This document shows, one piece after another, positions 1 to 8,217 of a stretch of DNA of 64,000 bases. Position numbers and translations under genes: made by a program. Positions within the stretch are counted from its first letter, which is position 1, and every line of letters starts with the position of its first letter. The notes below the pieces were generated by a model that did no database searches, had not been told where the DNA came from, and saw only the letters and a list, made by a program, of their open reading frames with translations. Source of the DNA: Spirochaetia bacterium (GTDB taxonomy: Bacteria; Spirochaetota; Spirochaetia; Sphaerochaetales; Sphaerochaetaceae); NCBI GenBank assembly GCA_022482625.1, contig JAKVOU010000001.1:1598784-1662783 (forward strand), written 5' to 3'.

Positions 1-1000
1 TAGCAGCATTATAAAGAAGATGGCACTCAGGGTGTCCGGGAGTACCGAAATAAGCCTGCAACTCATTCGGAGCCATAACGACTTCACCTTTCAGGATCGT
101 AGCAGGACAGACACTCTCCATCAGCAGACGTATCATCCGTATCAGCATATGCGCTTCAGGTAAATTCCTGCATTTTGCCCAGAGTTTTTCCATATATAAG
201 GAACGGAATCCAATCGAAAAATCTCACAACCCCAATTTGCAAGATACAGCATACTGCATACAATTTCATTGGAAAAAGAGGGATTCGCATAGTCAAGGTC
301 CTATTGGAACGGATAAAACGAAGTAAGGACCCACTGATTGATCTCATCACACCAAGTAAAATTACCAGGAGCTGTAGAGGGAAACACCTGAAGAACCATC
401 GCATCATAGACATCGGGTATGGTCCTGTCCGGGAAAAAGTGTAAAAACCCATTGCCTTGCGGTTTCCTTTTTTTGCAGCCATAGCCCAAGGATGTGTACT
501 TGCCATATGATTCATGACAAAATCCATGCAAAGGGAAATCCCGTTTTCACGCAATGCGGCTGTAAGATCGGCCAAGTCAGATACAGTTCCAAAACACGGG
601 TCAATGGATTTGAAATCATCCACCGCATAGCCACCGTCGTTGTCAGGATGCGGCATCCTGAGCATAGGCATAAGATGCAAATAAGTGATACAAAGTTTCT
701 TCAGATAAGGAATTTTTTCCCTGAGCCCTGCAAGGTCGCCTGCAAACAAATCTGTATACAAGGTAAGACCGGGCATTTTTGGATCAAGATACCATAACGG
801 AGCAGCAAGCCGTTGCCGGTCAAGGGCCCGACGCTCCCCAGATATGCTTGCCTGGCTATTGACTTCAGCTCCTGGAACTTTGCCTCATCAGGGTATAGTC
901 CCATATAAAGCGCATCAAGCTCCGGCTCTTTTTTGGCAATTTCTGCACAAACTCCATATTCTGCTCCTATCGAAGGCAACTGTATCCTCACACAATGATA
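1..1000 (-). pseudogene. decayed amylosucrase-type GH13 enzyme, 3' end beyond window
   Basis: Amylosucrases (GH13) move glucose from sucrose to alpha-glucan. Reading the minus strand across three frames gives a continuous family match: a piece containing LDALYMGLYPDEAKF, then ALDRQRLAAPLWYLDPKM running into the TYLHLMPML and NDGGYAVDDFKSIDP motifs, then PDRTIPDVYDAMVLQVFP and GNFTWCDEINQWVLTSF, then LDYANPSF, RLDSVPYIWKNSG and finally AHMLIRMIRL through GHPECHLLYNAA. The frame changes near 830, near 440 and near 165, and an in-frame TAG near 298 stands where the family has the Trp of QWDLNYANP. With at least four lesions a single sequencing error cannot explain it. It lies directly downstream of the sulfatase on the same strand, so it was probably the last gene of that operon. 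The true N-terminus is unclear. Confidence 0.85.
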
Positions 1001-1120
1001 CAGCCCCCCCCCGACAATGATGATTCCAGGTATCAGGAACTGCGTCAAGAAAAACAAATCAAAAATCCTGATACTTTTGCTGACAATCAGCCTTCAACAA
1101 AGAGCAAACATCCAAGCAAT

Positions 1121-2584
1121 CTATATACCAAGCCTCTGGTACTGTTCCGAAGGAGCATCATCTTCTTCCATCAGTCTGCGCATCAGTTTCAGCATCCGCT
1201 GCTCTACGGCAGAGTCTTTGATCGGATGTTCCTGCTTCGGATCGGTGACCAAGTCATATAGGACGGTCCCGGCATTGTCAGACAAGGCCAAGTCTGCTTT
1301 TCCTGACAAAGTGCTGCAGGATATTTCCATGACTGGACATTCCTTGGTAAAGGAAAACGGCTCATGCCATTTCATTGTCTTCATCTCATCTACAGAGAAC
1401 ATGGACCGCATATGGGTAGGCATGAGCGTATAGTTGTTCAAAGGAGCATTGTCCTTGCCGAAACCCCGCATATAGACATATCGCCCATCCGTTACATTTA
1501 CCTGTCCGCCATGCATACCGAAAAGACAGGCTTCACGTACAGGGATATCAGTGGCTATGGTAGTTGCAAGATCCTTGCCCTCCATATCCTTCGGTACATT
1601 GATCCCAAAGAAATTCAACAAGGTCGGTGCAATATCTACGGAAGACTGGACCAAAGCCTTTCTCCTTTCCCCTTTTCTGCCAGATCTGGGATCCCAGACA
1701 AAGAAAGGAATATGCGCTACTTCATCATAGAAAGGATGGACACATTTTGCCCAGCAGTCATGTTCCCCAAGCAGGAAACCATGGTCGGTATTCACAATGA
1801 GCATCGTATCCTTCCACATGTCGTATCGGTCCATGTAGTCAATGATCTTGCCTAAATTGGCATCACACATGCTGAGCAAGGCTGCATACTCATACCTGAC
1901 ATGCCTGACCGCATCCTCGGGTTCATCGACTTTCTTGTAATCAGGCCAGTCAAACTGAGGACCGTCATAATGATGAGGATACAGCTTCTTATAGGCATCC
2001 ATCGTATAGTATGGTTCATGAGGATCAAATGCTTCAATCTGCAGGAACCAGTTGTCCTGGTCCCGGTTGGTATCAAGGAATTCAAGTCCATCCCTGAAAC
2101 AACGGGTCTGAGACTGTTTGTCTTCACAGTCCATTACCTGTCGGTTGATTATATCCTGCCGCCAGACACGTCCGTAATGGTCAGGGACAGCAGGATCCTT
2201 GACCTGAGCCTTCCAAGGATCTCCCTCCTGCCCCCTTTCTCCTTCCCATGAACTATATCTGGTATGGTAGGTACATCCTCCGTCTTCCCAGTAGTGGGCA
2301 TGGTCTGAGATAAGATGCGAATATACTCCATGGCTTTTCAGCAATTCAGGCAGGGAATCATCATAAGGTTCCATCGGCCCCCATGAACGATGCAGGAAGT
2401 TATATCTGCCGGTGTGCATTTCCCGCCTTGCCGGCATACAGGGAAGACTACCCGCATAGCAGTTGTCAAAAGTCACTGCCTTTTCTGCCAACCGAAGAAA
2501 ATTCGGAGTCTTTGTCCAATCGCAGCCATACGGTTGCAACATACCTCTGTTCAGGCTATCGAACATTACCATTATTGCTTTCAT
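1121..2584 (-). CDS. cytoplasmic Cys-type sulfatase
   Basis: A 487-residue sulfatase of the alkaline phosphatase superfamily that should hydrolyse a sulfate ester. The signature CMPARREMHTG (Cys49) fits C-x-P-x-R-x4-T-G, whose Cys is oxidised to formylglycine by the maturase encoded just upstream. Metal-ligand regions are visible as MFDS near residue 9 and NTDHGF in the middle. There is no signal peptide: the protein begins MKAIMVMFDS, directly in the first core strand. It is clearly paralogous to the divergent sulfatase at 5147-6616, sharing for example AGSLPC, TGRYNFLHRSW and RGQEGD. The gene follows the maturase by about 60 bp and probably shares its transcript. The substrate is unknown; the neighbouring sugar-type regulator and carboxylate transporter suggest a small sulfated sugar acid, which is inference. 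Confidence 0.93.
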   Translation of the reverse strand: MKAIMVMFDSLNRGMLQPYGCDWTKTPNFLRLAEKAVTFDNCYAGSLPCMPARREMHTGRYNFLHRSWGPMEPYDDSLPELLKSHGVYSHLISDHAHYWEDGGCTYHTRYSSWEGERGQEGDPWKAQVKDPAVPDHYGRVWRQDIINRQVMDCEDKQSQTRCFRDGLEFLDTNRDQDNWFLQIEAFDPHEPYYTMDAYKKLYPHHYDGPQFDWPDYKKVDEPEDAVRHVRYEYAALLSMCDANLGKIIDYMDRYDMWKDTMLIVNTDHGFLLGEHDCWAKCVHPFYDEVAHIPFFVWDPRSGRKGERRKALVQSSVDIAPTLLNFFGINVPKDMEGKDLATTIATDIPVREACLFGMHGGQVNVTDGRYVYMRGFGKDNAPLNNYTLMPTHMRSMFSVDEMKTMKWHEPFSFTKECPVMEISCSTLSGKADLALSDNAGTVLYDLVTDPKQEHPIKDSAVEQRMLKLMRRLMEEDDAPSEQYQRLGI

Positions 2585-2647
2585 GTATCATCCTCTCTCC
2601 TTTTGTACTGCAGATATGGACAATCACGTCCGATGCTGCAACAAAAG

Positions 2648-3754
2648 TCATTGTTTTCTTTTTCTCTCATCTGCTACGGATTCTGCCAAAGCCCTGAATC
2701 TATCAAGCCTGTTGTCAAAAAGGTACTTGTAGCTTGTACAGAACCTGAAATGTCCGTCATCGTCCCGATACCTCCTGCAACCACCCCGGCACAGCCCTGC
2801 ATAGGGACAGGTCCGACATTCATCTGCGGTATTGATAGAAGCTTCAATATATCTGATGTCCCTCCGTTTTCGGTCAATTTCCTCAATCGTGTCGGATTCG
2901 ATGTTTCCCAGCCTATAGGCATCAAGACAGTAGAAATCACAGGGAAACACATCCCCATTGCCCTCGATCACATACTGGATCGAACAATGCCCCCTCATAT
3001 CACAGGCCTCCGGTTCATAGCCGAGCAATATGCCAAGGAAATTATCAAACAACCTGTTATAGATTGGATATCCGCCATAGACGGCACTTTCCCATAGGTC
3101 GTAGAGCCGTACCAAAAAACGTCCATAGTTCTCGGAAGTAAGATATCTGTCGGTAGCACCTGAAATCGGATCAATACAAGGTATGTACTGCTGATAATAC
3201 AAACCGTTGCTCATGAAAAAATCCCACATCCGGTCTATATTTCTGACTGTTACATCAGTTACTACAGTCAGTATATTGAAATCGGTACCGGCTTCGCGAA
3301 GAGCCTTGAGCCCGTCCATTACCTCATGGAAACTACCCGTCCCATCTACCTTGGTCCTGCAAGTATTGTGCAACCGTGAAAATCCATCCAATGAAACTCC
3401 CACCAGATATCCTTTCTCTTTAAAAAACACAGCCCATTGGTTATCTATATTGGTTCCGTTCGTCTGAAAGGAAAATCTGGCTTGTACCTTGCCACCGTTG
3501 TACTTGGCTTCCAGTTCATGGAATTTCCTGAACCAATCAAGTCCGACAAGGGAAGGCTCACCTCCCTGGAAAGCGAAATCAACAGTATCATAGGCTGCAT
3601 AAAGCCTGCTGATAAGCTTTTCTGCGAGTGCAATAGTAAGGAACGGATATTTCCGTACCGTCCTATTTGCAGTTTCATCCAGATAGAAACAATAGGAACA
3701 TCGCAGGTTGCAGGCAGAAGAAGCAGGTTTAATCAATACTGAACAGCTTTTCAT
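2648..3754 (-). CDS. anaerobic sulfatase-maturating radical SAM enzyme (anSME)
   Basis: A 368-residue radical SAM/SPASM protein that converts the active-site Cys (or Ser) of sulfatases to formylglycine without oxygen. The N-terminus reads KPASSACNLRCSYCFYLDE, with the CxxxCxxC cluster that binds the S-adenosylmethionine 4Fe-4S centre. The C-terminal SPASM region carries further Cys at CDMRGHCS, FPCDFYC and CRTCPYAGLCRGGC for two auxiliary clusters. Size and motif order match the anSME family. It sits between the LacI regulator (33 bp upstream) and a Cys-type sulfatase, which is the expected client, and can also serve the divergent sulfatase. Oxygen-independent maturation indicates an anaerobic lifestyle. 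Confidence 0.94.
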   Translation of the reverse strand: MKSCSVLIKPASSACNLRCSYCFYLDETANRTVRKYPFLTIALAEKLISRLYAAYDTVDFAFQGGEPSLVGLDWFRKFHELEAKYNGGKVQARFSFQTNGTNIDNQWAVFFKEKGYLVGVSLDGFSRLHNTCRTKVDGTGSFHEVMDGLKALREAGTDFNILTVVTDVTVRNIDRMWDFFMSNGLYYQQYIPCIDPISGATDRYLTSENYGRFLVRLYDLWESAVYGGYPIYNRLFDNFLGILLGYEPEACDMRGHCSIQYVIEGNGDVFPCDFYCLDAYRLGNIESDTIEEIDRKRRDIRYIEASINTADECRTCPYAGLCRGGCRRYRDDDGHFRFCTSYKYLFDNRLDRFRALAESVADERKRKQ

Positions 3755-3787
3755 GGCATCTCTCTTATTTTCGGCAAAAGCCTTTTT

Positions 3788-4837
3788 TCATAAGGTTAAC
3801 TCATTTTCGAAATCTTCTACATTCTCCTTGAGCAAAATTTCTGATTTACTGAAAAAATTTGAGTTACGTTTTATGGAACCATTGATCAGGTGTTCCGCCA
3901 TGACCTTCATGACAAATGTTCCCTGGAAAAAATCTTTCTCAACTACGGCAGCCTGGACCAAACCTTCCTTGAACCCTTTCTTGGTCATTTCGTTCATGCC
4001 GGTAGTAACCACCATCAGCCTCCGTTTTTTTTCTGCTTCAAGGACGGCCTGAAGCCCACCTTGCGTAGCTGAAGTAGCATAAATGACGGTATTGATAGCC
4101 GGATATGCATCCAAGCATTGCTTTACAGACAAGTAGGAATGAATCTCATCATTCGGAAGCTCCGAAACCACCCCTATCGTATTGTTTTTATTTTCATGCA
4201 ACCTTTGCAACATGTAATCTAATTTTACATCATTGCTCAGCATCGTCTTGTTAGGAATAAAAATTGCAATGTCCTTTTTGCTGCAGCCAAGTAAATCAAC
4301 GACAGCTCCAGAAAGCAGTCCTGCTTTCTTATAATCCCTGCCTACATAAGCAAGGTAATTCGTATGTTCAAGCATTGAAGTCAACAGAATCACAGGAAAC
4401 TGCTGCTCATACAATTCATTGATCCTGTTTCTGATCTTGTCACTGTTAATCGGAATAATGATGATACCGTCACAATGCTCTTCAACGGCCTGGTCCAGCA
4501 ATGCGAGCTGACGGTCACTGTCATAGTCAGGGCATTGCCTGATCGAGACCTCTATGCCGGATTCCTTCAGTTCTTTCTCAGCCGCATTGATGCCTTTTAC
4601 AAGATTGGAAACGACATAATTATCCATGACATGGAGTATGACGGCAATCTTTCTTGTCCTTTTCCTTGCAGACAGAGAAATAGCAAGGCTATTGGGCTGG
4701 TAGTCCAATTCTCTGGTTATCCGCCGAATCTTCTCAGATACTTCAGTTCCGATCCTACCTTTGTTATTGAGAACCTTGCTCACAGTTCCTACGGAGACCC
4801 CGGCCAATTCCGCTATTTCCTTTAACGTAACGCTCAT
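3788..4837 (-). CDS. LacI-family transcriptional regulator of the sulfatase locus
   Basis: A 349-residue regulator with an N-terminal LacI helix-turn-helix (VTLKEIAELAGVSVGTVSKV, residues about 3-22), a hinge region (YQPNSLAISL) and a periplasmic-binding-protein-like sensor domain resembling those for pentoses or ribose. It is the first gene of the minus-strand operon with the maturase and sulfatase and diverges from the second sulfatase and Tct transporter. Two AAACGGTTT sites in the divergent region, one at its own promoter and one just downstream of the other promoter, are the likely operators, implying autoregulation and control of both arms. The inducer is unknown, probably the imported sulfated compound or its product. 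Confidence 0.92.
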   Translation of the reverse strand: MSVTLKEIAELAGVSVGTVSKVLNNKGRIGTEVSEKIRRITRELDYQPNSLAISLSARKRTRKIAVILHVMDNYVVSNLVKGINAAEKELKESGIEVSIRQCPDYDSDRQLALLDQAVEEHCDGIIIIPINSDKIRNRINELYEQQFPVILLTSMLEHTNYLAYVGRDYKKAGLLSGAVVDLLGCSKKDIAIFIPNKTMLSNDVKLDYMLQRLHENKNNTIGVVSELPNDEIHSYLSVKQCLDAYPAINTVIYATSATQGGLQAVLEAEKKRRLMVVTTGMNEMTKKGFKEGLVQAAVVEKDFFQGTFVMKVMAEHLINGSIKRNSNFFSKSEILLKENVEDFENELTL

Positions 4838-4854
4838 ATTCCAACCTCATGAAT

Positions 4855-4883
4855 ATAATACCACGGTTATTTTCTAAAGTAAA
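4855..4883 (-). promoter_or_regulatory. predicted promoter of the lacI-maturase-sulfatase operon
   Basis: On the minus strand TTTACT (4878-4883) and TATTAT (4855-4860) are separated by 17 bp. Transcription would begin about 10 bases before the regulator ATG at 4837. The -35 box overlaps the first AAACGGTTT site, which fits autorepression. Prediction from consensus only. Confidence 0.45.
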
Positions 4884-4889
4884 CGGTTT
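4881..4889. promoter_or_regulatory. candidate LacI-family operator 1
   Basis: AAACGGTTT is an odd-length palindrome (AAAC-G-GTTT) of the LacI-operator type. It is repeated 157 bp away with the same flank (AAACGGTTTCT). It lies at the -35 region of the regulator's own predicted promoter. Confidence 0.5.
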
Positions 4890-4994
4890 CTTTTTTTTTA
4901 ATTTAAACAAAGTATTAAATAATATTAGCTACCATGTAAATATTATTAATAATTACCTGAACTACCCGAAATTAAAAATTTTAAAAAATTTAAG

Positions 4995-5023
4995 TTGACA
5001 AATATAGATTCTCATTTTAGAAT
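4995..5023 (+). promoter_or_regulatory. predicted promoter of the sulfatase 2-tctCBA operon
   Basis: TTGACA (4995-5000) is followed after exactly 17 bp by TAGAAT (5018-5023), a near-consensus housekeeping sigma promoter. The start point would be near 5030, leaving a leader of about 115 bases before the sulfatase ATG. Confidence 0.65.
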
Positions 5024-5037
5024 TTTTCATGTTGGGA

Positions 5038-5046
5038 AAACGGTTT
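5038..5046. promoter_or_regulatory. candidate LacI-family operator 2
   Basis: Second copy of AAACGGTTT (shared block AAACGGTTTCT), placed about 8-16 bases after the predicted start point of the plus-strand operon. That position suits a repressor roadblock. Confidence 0.55.
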
Positions 5047-5146
5047 CTCAAATGTCTTTCTCCCATATTATCTGCCACAACTGACGCAAACCTATTCGGC
5101 AGCAGATCAAAACAAAATGGACAATGTCCAGCAAAAGGATACAATC

Positions 5147-6616
5147 ATGAAAGCAGTACTCATCATGTATGATTCACTGAACAAACGATATCTCCCACCA
5201 TACGGAAATAACAAAGTCGTCTGTCCGAATTTCACCCGTCTTGCGCAGTGTTGCAATACCTACGATAATTTCTATGCGGGAAGCCTTCCCTGCATACCTG
5301 CCAGACGAGAGATTCATACGGGTCGGTATAACTTCCTGCACAGGAGCTGGTCTCCAGGAGAACCGTTTGATGAATCAATGCCGGAATTGCTCAGCCAAGC
5401 AGGCATCTACACCCATTTGATCACTGATCACTGCCATTATTGGGAAAACGGAGGATTGAACTACAATACTCGGTTCACCACACACGAATACATCCGTGGA
5501 CAGGAAGGTGATGCGTGGGCCGGTACTGCAAAGGATTTTACAGGCAACAAATATGGCAAACGTCAGGATAGCTTCAACAGATTGCTGGAAGCAGAAGAAA
5601 AGGATCATTCACATGTCCGTTGCTTTGAAAAGGGACGTCAGTTTCTCTACGACAACAAGGACAATGACAATTGGTTCCTGCAATTGGAATATTTCGATCC
5701 ACATGAGCCCTTCTTTGCCCCAGACCGTTTCAAGAAGCTCTACACTGACAGCCCGAATCAAGTAGACTGGCCGGAATACAGGGTATATACCGAAGCTGAA
5801 CAGGATATGGTAGACAGTTTCCAGACAAATTATAGTGCCGTCGTTTCCATGTGTGACGAGTACCTTGGCAAAATCCTGGATGTATTCGATGAACTTGACC
5901 TATGGAAGGACACCTTGCTTATCATCAATACTGACCATGGCTTCATGTTGGGAGAAAAGGGATTCGTCGGAAAGAACTACATGCCTGTCTTCGATGATAT
6001 TGCAAATCTGCCCTTCTTCATGTATGTACCCGGCGAAGAAAAGGGAAAACGGAGAAAATCCCTCTGTCAGACCATTGATATAGCCCCGACGCTCCTGGAT
6101 TGGTTCGGCATGCAGAAAGGAAAGCATATGCTCGGAAAATCCCTGCTGGAAACAAACAAAAATGACAGAAGCGTACATGAATGCATCCTCTACGGGTATT
6201 TCGGGATGCATGTGAATATCACTGACGGGAAGTATACGTACCATAGATGTGCAAAGACCAAGGACAACACTCCGCTGTTCCAATACACATTGGAACCTGC
6301 ACATATAAAGAAATTCATGTCCAAGGAAGAAATCAAGCAGGCAGATATGCACCTGCATGATGAATTTACATGGACCGACCATGTTCCGGTCATGAAGATA
6401 CCTGTCGACGAACGGTATGACCGTAAGAAATATTACACATACAGCAACCATGCCAAATACGGTGACTTGTTGTTTGACAGAGTCAATGACCCTGAACAAC
6501 TGACACCTCTGCATGATGAGCAGATCGAGCAGCATTTCACTGCCAAAATGGTCAGTCTTATGAAAGAGAATGAAGCCCCTGAAGAACAGTATGTTCGTCT
6601 TGGACTGCAAAAGTAG
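5147..6616 (+). CDS. second cytoplasmic Cys-type sulfatase
   Basis: A 489-residue sulfatase paralogous to the one at 1121-2584. The start at 5147 is chosen over an upstream ATG at 5117 because AAAGGA lies seven bases before it and the protein then starts MKAVLIMYDS, aligned with its paralogue. The signature CIPARREIHTG (Cys49) marks a formylglycine enzyme dependent on the nearby maturase, and NTDHGFMLGE carries metal ligands. No signal peptide is present, so it acts in the cytoplasm. It heads a plus-strand operon with a tripartite tricarboxylate transporter, which argues that the transporter imports the sulfated substrate. The substrate itself cannot be read from the sequence. Confidence 0.93.
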   Translation: MKAVLIMYDSLNKRYLPPYGNNKVVCPNFTRLAQCCNTYDNFYAGSLPCIPARREIHTGRYNFLHRSWSPGEPFDESMPELLSQAGIYTHLITDHCHYWENGGLNYNTRFTTHEYIRGQEGDAWAGTAKDFTGNKYGKRQDSFNRLLEAEEKDHSHVRCFEKGRQFLYDNKDNDNWFLQLEYFDPHEPFFAPDRFKKLYTDSPNQVDWPEYRVYTEAEQDMVDSFQTNYSAVVSMCDEYLGKILDVFDELDLWKDTLLIINTDHGFMLGEKGFVGKNYMPVFDDIANLPFFMYVPGEEKGKRRKSLCQTIDIAPTLLDWFGMQKGKHMLGKSLLETNKNDRSVHECILYGYFGMHVNITDGKYTYHRCAKTKDNTPLFQYTLEPAHIKKFMSKEEIKQADMHLHDEFTWTDHVPVMKIPVDERYDRKKYYTYSNHAKYGDLLFDRVNDPEQLTPLHDEQIEQHFTAKMVSLMKENEAPEEQYVRLGLQK

Positions 6617-6637
6617 AAAAAGGAGTACGGAGGAGGT

Positions 6638-6709
6638 CATAGGAGCCTAAAGGTAAGGTCTCCTATGAGGAGAAAACAAACGGAGCTTGATAGTTTCCGT
6701 AGAAACTAT
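6638..6709 (+). other. two intercistronic hairpins between sulfatase 2 and tctC
   Basis: The first hairpin has stem CATAGGAG (6638-6645) and CTCCTATG (6660-6667). The second has stem ATAGTTTC (6690-6697) and GAAACTAT (6702-6709) with loop CGTA, followed by a short T run (ACTTTTTATA). They lie just before the gene for the binding protein. Such hairpins often attenuate read-through or stabilise the downstream message so that the binding protein is made in excess; which applies here is not known. Confidence 0.6.
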
Positions 6710-6731
6710 TGACTTTTTATAGGAGAAATAT

Positions 6732-7712
6732 ATGAAAAATTCAATCCTCAGGAAACAGCTGGCACTGCTGGTAATTGCACTGGTAGGAAGCACAGTGTTT
6801 GCAAACGGGCAGACAGAAAGTCCTGAAAAAGGCAAACTGGACTACCCGACGGAAAACATTACGATCACCAATCCTTACAAAGCAGGTGGAGCCGTTGATG
6901 TAATCTGCAGGGAAATAGCAAATCTGTCGAAAGGCGTCATTGCCAAACCGGTAGTCGTTACCAACAGAACAGGAGCAAGCGGTGTAATTGCCACAACGGA
7001 ATTCGTTTCCAAAAAACCGAATTCACATGATATCATCATGATGAGCCGGTCTATAATGGTAACTGTACCCACGGCACAGAAAGTCAAGTATACCTATGCA
7101 GATATCAAGCCTGTGATAGGACTTGAGAATGTTGACTTCATTCTTTTCGTATCAGCCAAAAACAAAAACATAGACACCTTGGAAAAGTTGATGGAATATG
7201 CTGATACCCATACAGTCACTTATGGGACTTCAGGCGTTGGTACCGATATGGACCTGATCGAAAAAGGTCTGTTCAAAAATTCGAAGACTCCCGCAAAGGC
7301 TGTGGTATTCGGCGGTGCCGTCGATGCCCTGACAAACGTGGTAGCCGGCAACATAGATGTTACGGTTGCTCCCCCGGCAGGTGCAAAAAGCTTCTTTGAA
7401 AACGGAGACCTTATTCCTCTTGGGATTTTCTCTGACAAGCCATACACAGGCTATAAGGGAACAACCATCAAGACAATGAAGGAACAGGGAGTTGACATTT
7501 CATTCCCAGGATTGAACTTTCTCGCAGTACAAGCAGAAACGGACGATGCAGTCGTAAACTATCTGTACACGAAGTTCAAACAAATCTGTGATTCACCGGA
7601 ATATCAGACTTTCGTCAAGAACTCAAACATCGACTATTGTCCGATGAGCCCATCGGAAATCGATGCCTATATCAAGAACCAACAGGCTGTCGCAGCAAAA
7701 CTCAGCGATTAG
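6732..7712 (+). CDS. tctC: tripartite tricarboxylate transporter substrate-binding protein (TctC/Bug)
   Basis: A 326-residue extracytoplasmic solute receptor of the Bug/TctC family. An N-terminal signal peptide (LLVIALVGSTVFANGQ) is followed by family motifs YPTENITITNPYKAGGAVD and VVVTNRTGASG, which line the carboxylate-binding cleft. AGGAG lies close upstream of the ATG. It captures a carboxylate-bearing ligand for the TctB-TctA membrane unit encoded next. Co-transcription with a cytoplasmic sulfatase suggests a sulfated carboxylate ligand such as a sulfated sugar acid (inference). Confidence 0.92.
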   Translation: MKNSILRKQLALLVIALVGSTVFANGQTESPEKGKLDYPTENITITNPYKAGGAVDVICREIANLSKGVIAKPVVVTNRTGASGVIATTEFVSKKPNSHDIIMMSRSIMVTVPTAQKVKYTYADIKPVIGLENVDFILFVSAKNKNIDTLEKLMEYADTHTVTYGTSGVGTDMDLIEKGLFKNSKTPAKAVVFGGAVDALTNVVAGNIDVTVAPPAGAKSFFENGDLIPLGIFSDKPYTGYKGTTIKTMKEQGVDISFPGLNFLAVQAETDDAVVNYLYTKFKQICDSPEYQTFVKNSNIDYCPMSPSEIDAYIKNQQAVAAKLSD

Positions 7713-7768
7713 TCAAGACTACCATGTCCGCCTTTTCCCAAAGGCGGGCATGATCGGAGGCTATCAAC

Positions 7769-8206
7769 ATGAAATCAGATATCGGAAGTGGTTTCTTTTT
7801 TCTCGTCTTATCCATCGTCATCTGGATTGCCATTCCTTTCCAGATCCAATCAACCAGCCAGGAAATGCTGAATGGGCAGTTCTTTCCACGGATTGTAAGC
7901 ATCATTATGTTCACAGGAAGCATACTGCAGATTGTCTCAACCCTAAGAGAAAGACACAGGAATCAATCGGCAGATAATAAACTTGACTTTTCAGATGGAA
8001 AAAAAGTAGCCATTCTGCTTGGTATCATCATAGCTTATCTTATTCTGATGACCAACTTCGGTTTTTTGGTACCTTCACTTATCATCGGAGCAGCAATACT
8101 GCTTTTCTTCAAACAGAAAAAACCTGTCTATTATCTCAGTGTTGAGTTGGCTGTCGTGGCTATTTTCTTTGTGTTCAAGTACCTGCTCAACGTACAGTTA
8201 CCCTAG
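7769..8206 (+). CDS. tctB: tripartite tricarboxylate transporter small membrane subunit TctB
   Basis: A 145-residue hydrophobic protein with four predicted transmembrane segments, matching TctB in size and in its place between the receptor and the large permease. The start is 56 bp after tctC and is preceded by GGAGGC. It has the family's N-terminal pattern (DIGSGFFFLVLSI) and early NGQFFPRIVSI segment. Its stop lies 11 bp before tctA. Confidence 0.88.
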   Translation: MKSDIGSGFFFLVLSIVIWIAIPFQIQSTSQEMLNGQFFPRIVSIIMFTGSILQIVSTLRERHRNQSADNKLDFSDGKKVAILLGIIIAYLILMTNFGFLVPSLIIGAAILLFFKQKKPVYYLSVELAVVAIFFVFKYLLNVQLP

Positions 8207-8217
8207 AGGAGAACACT

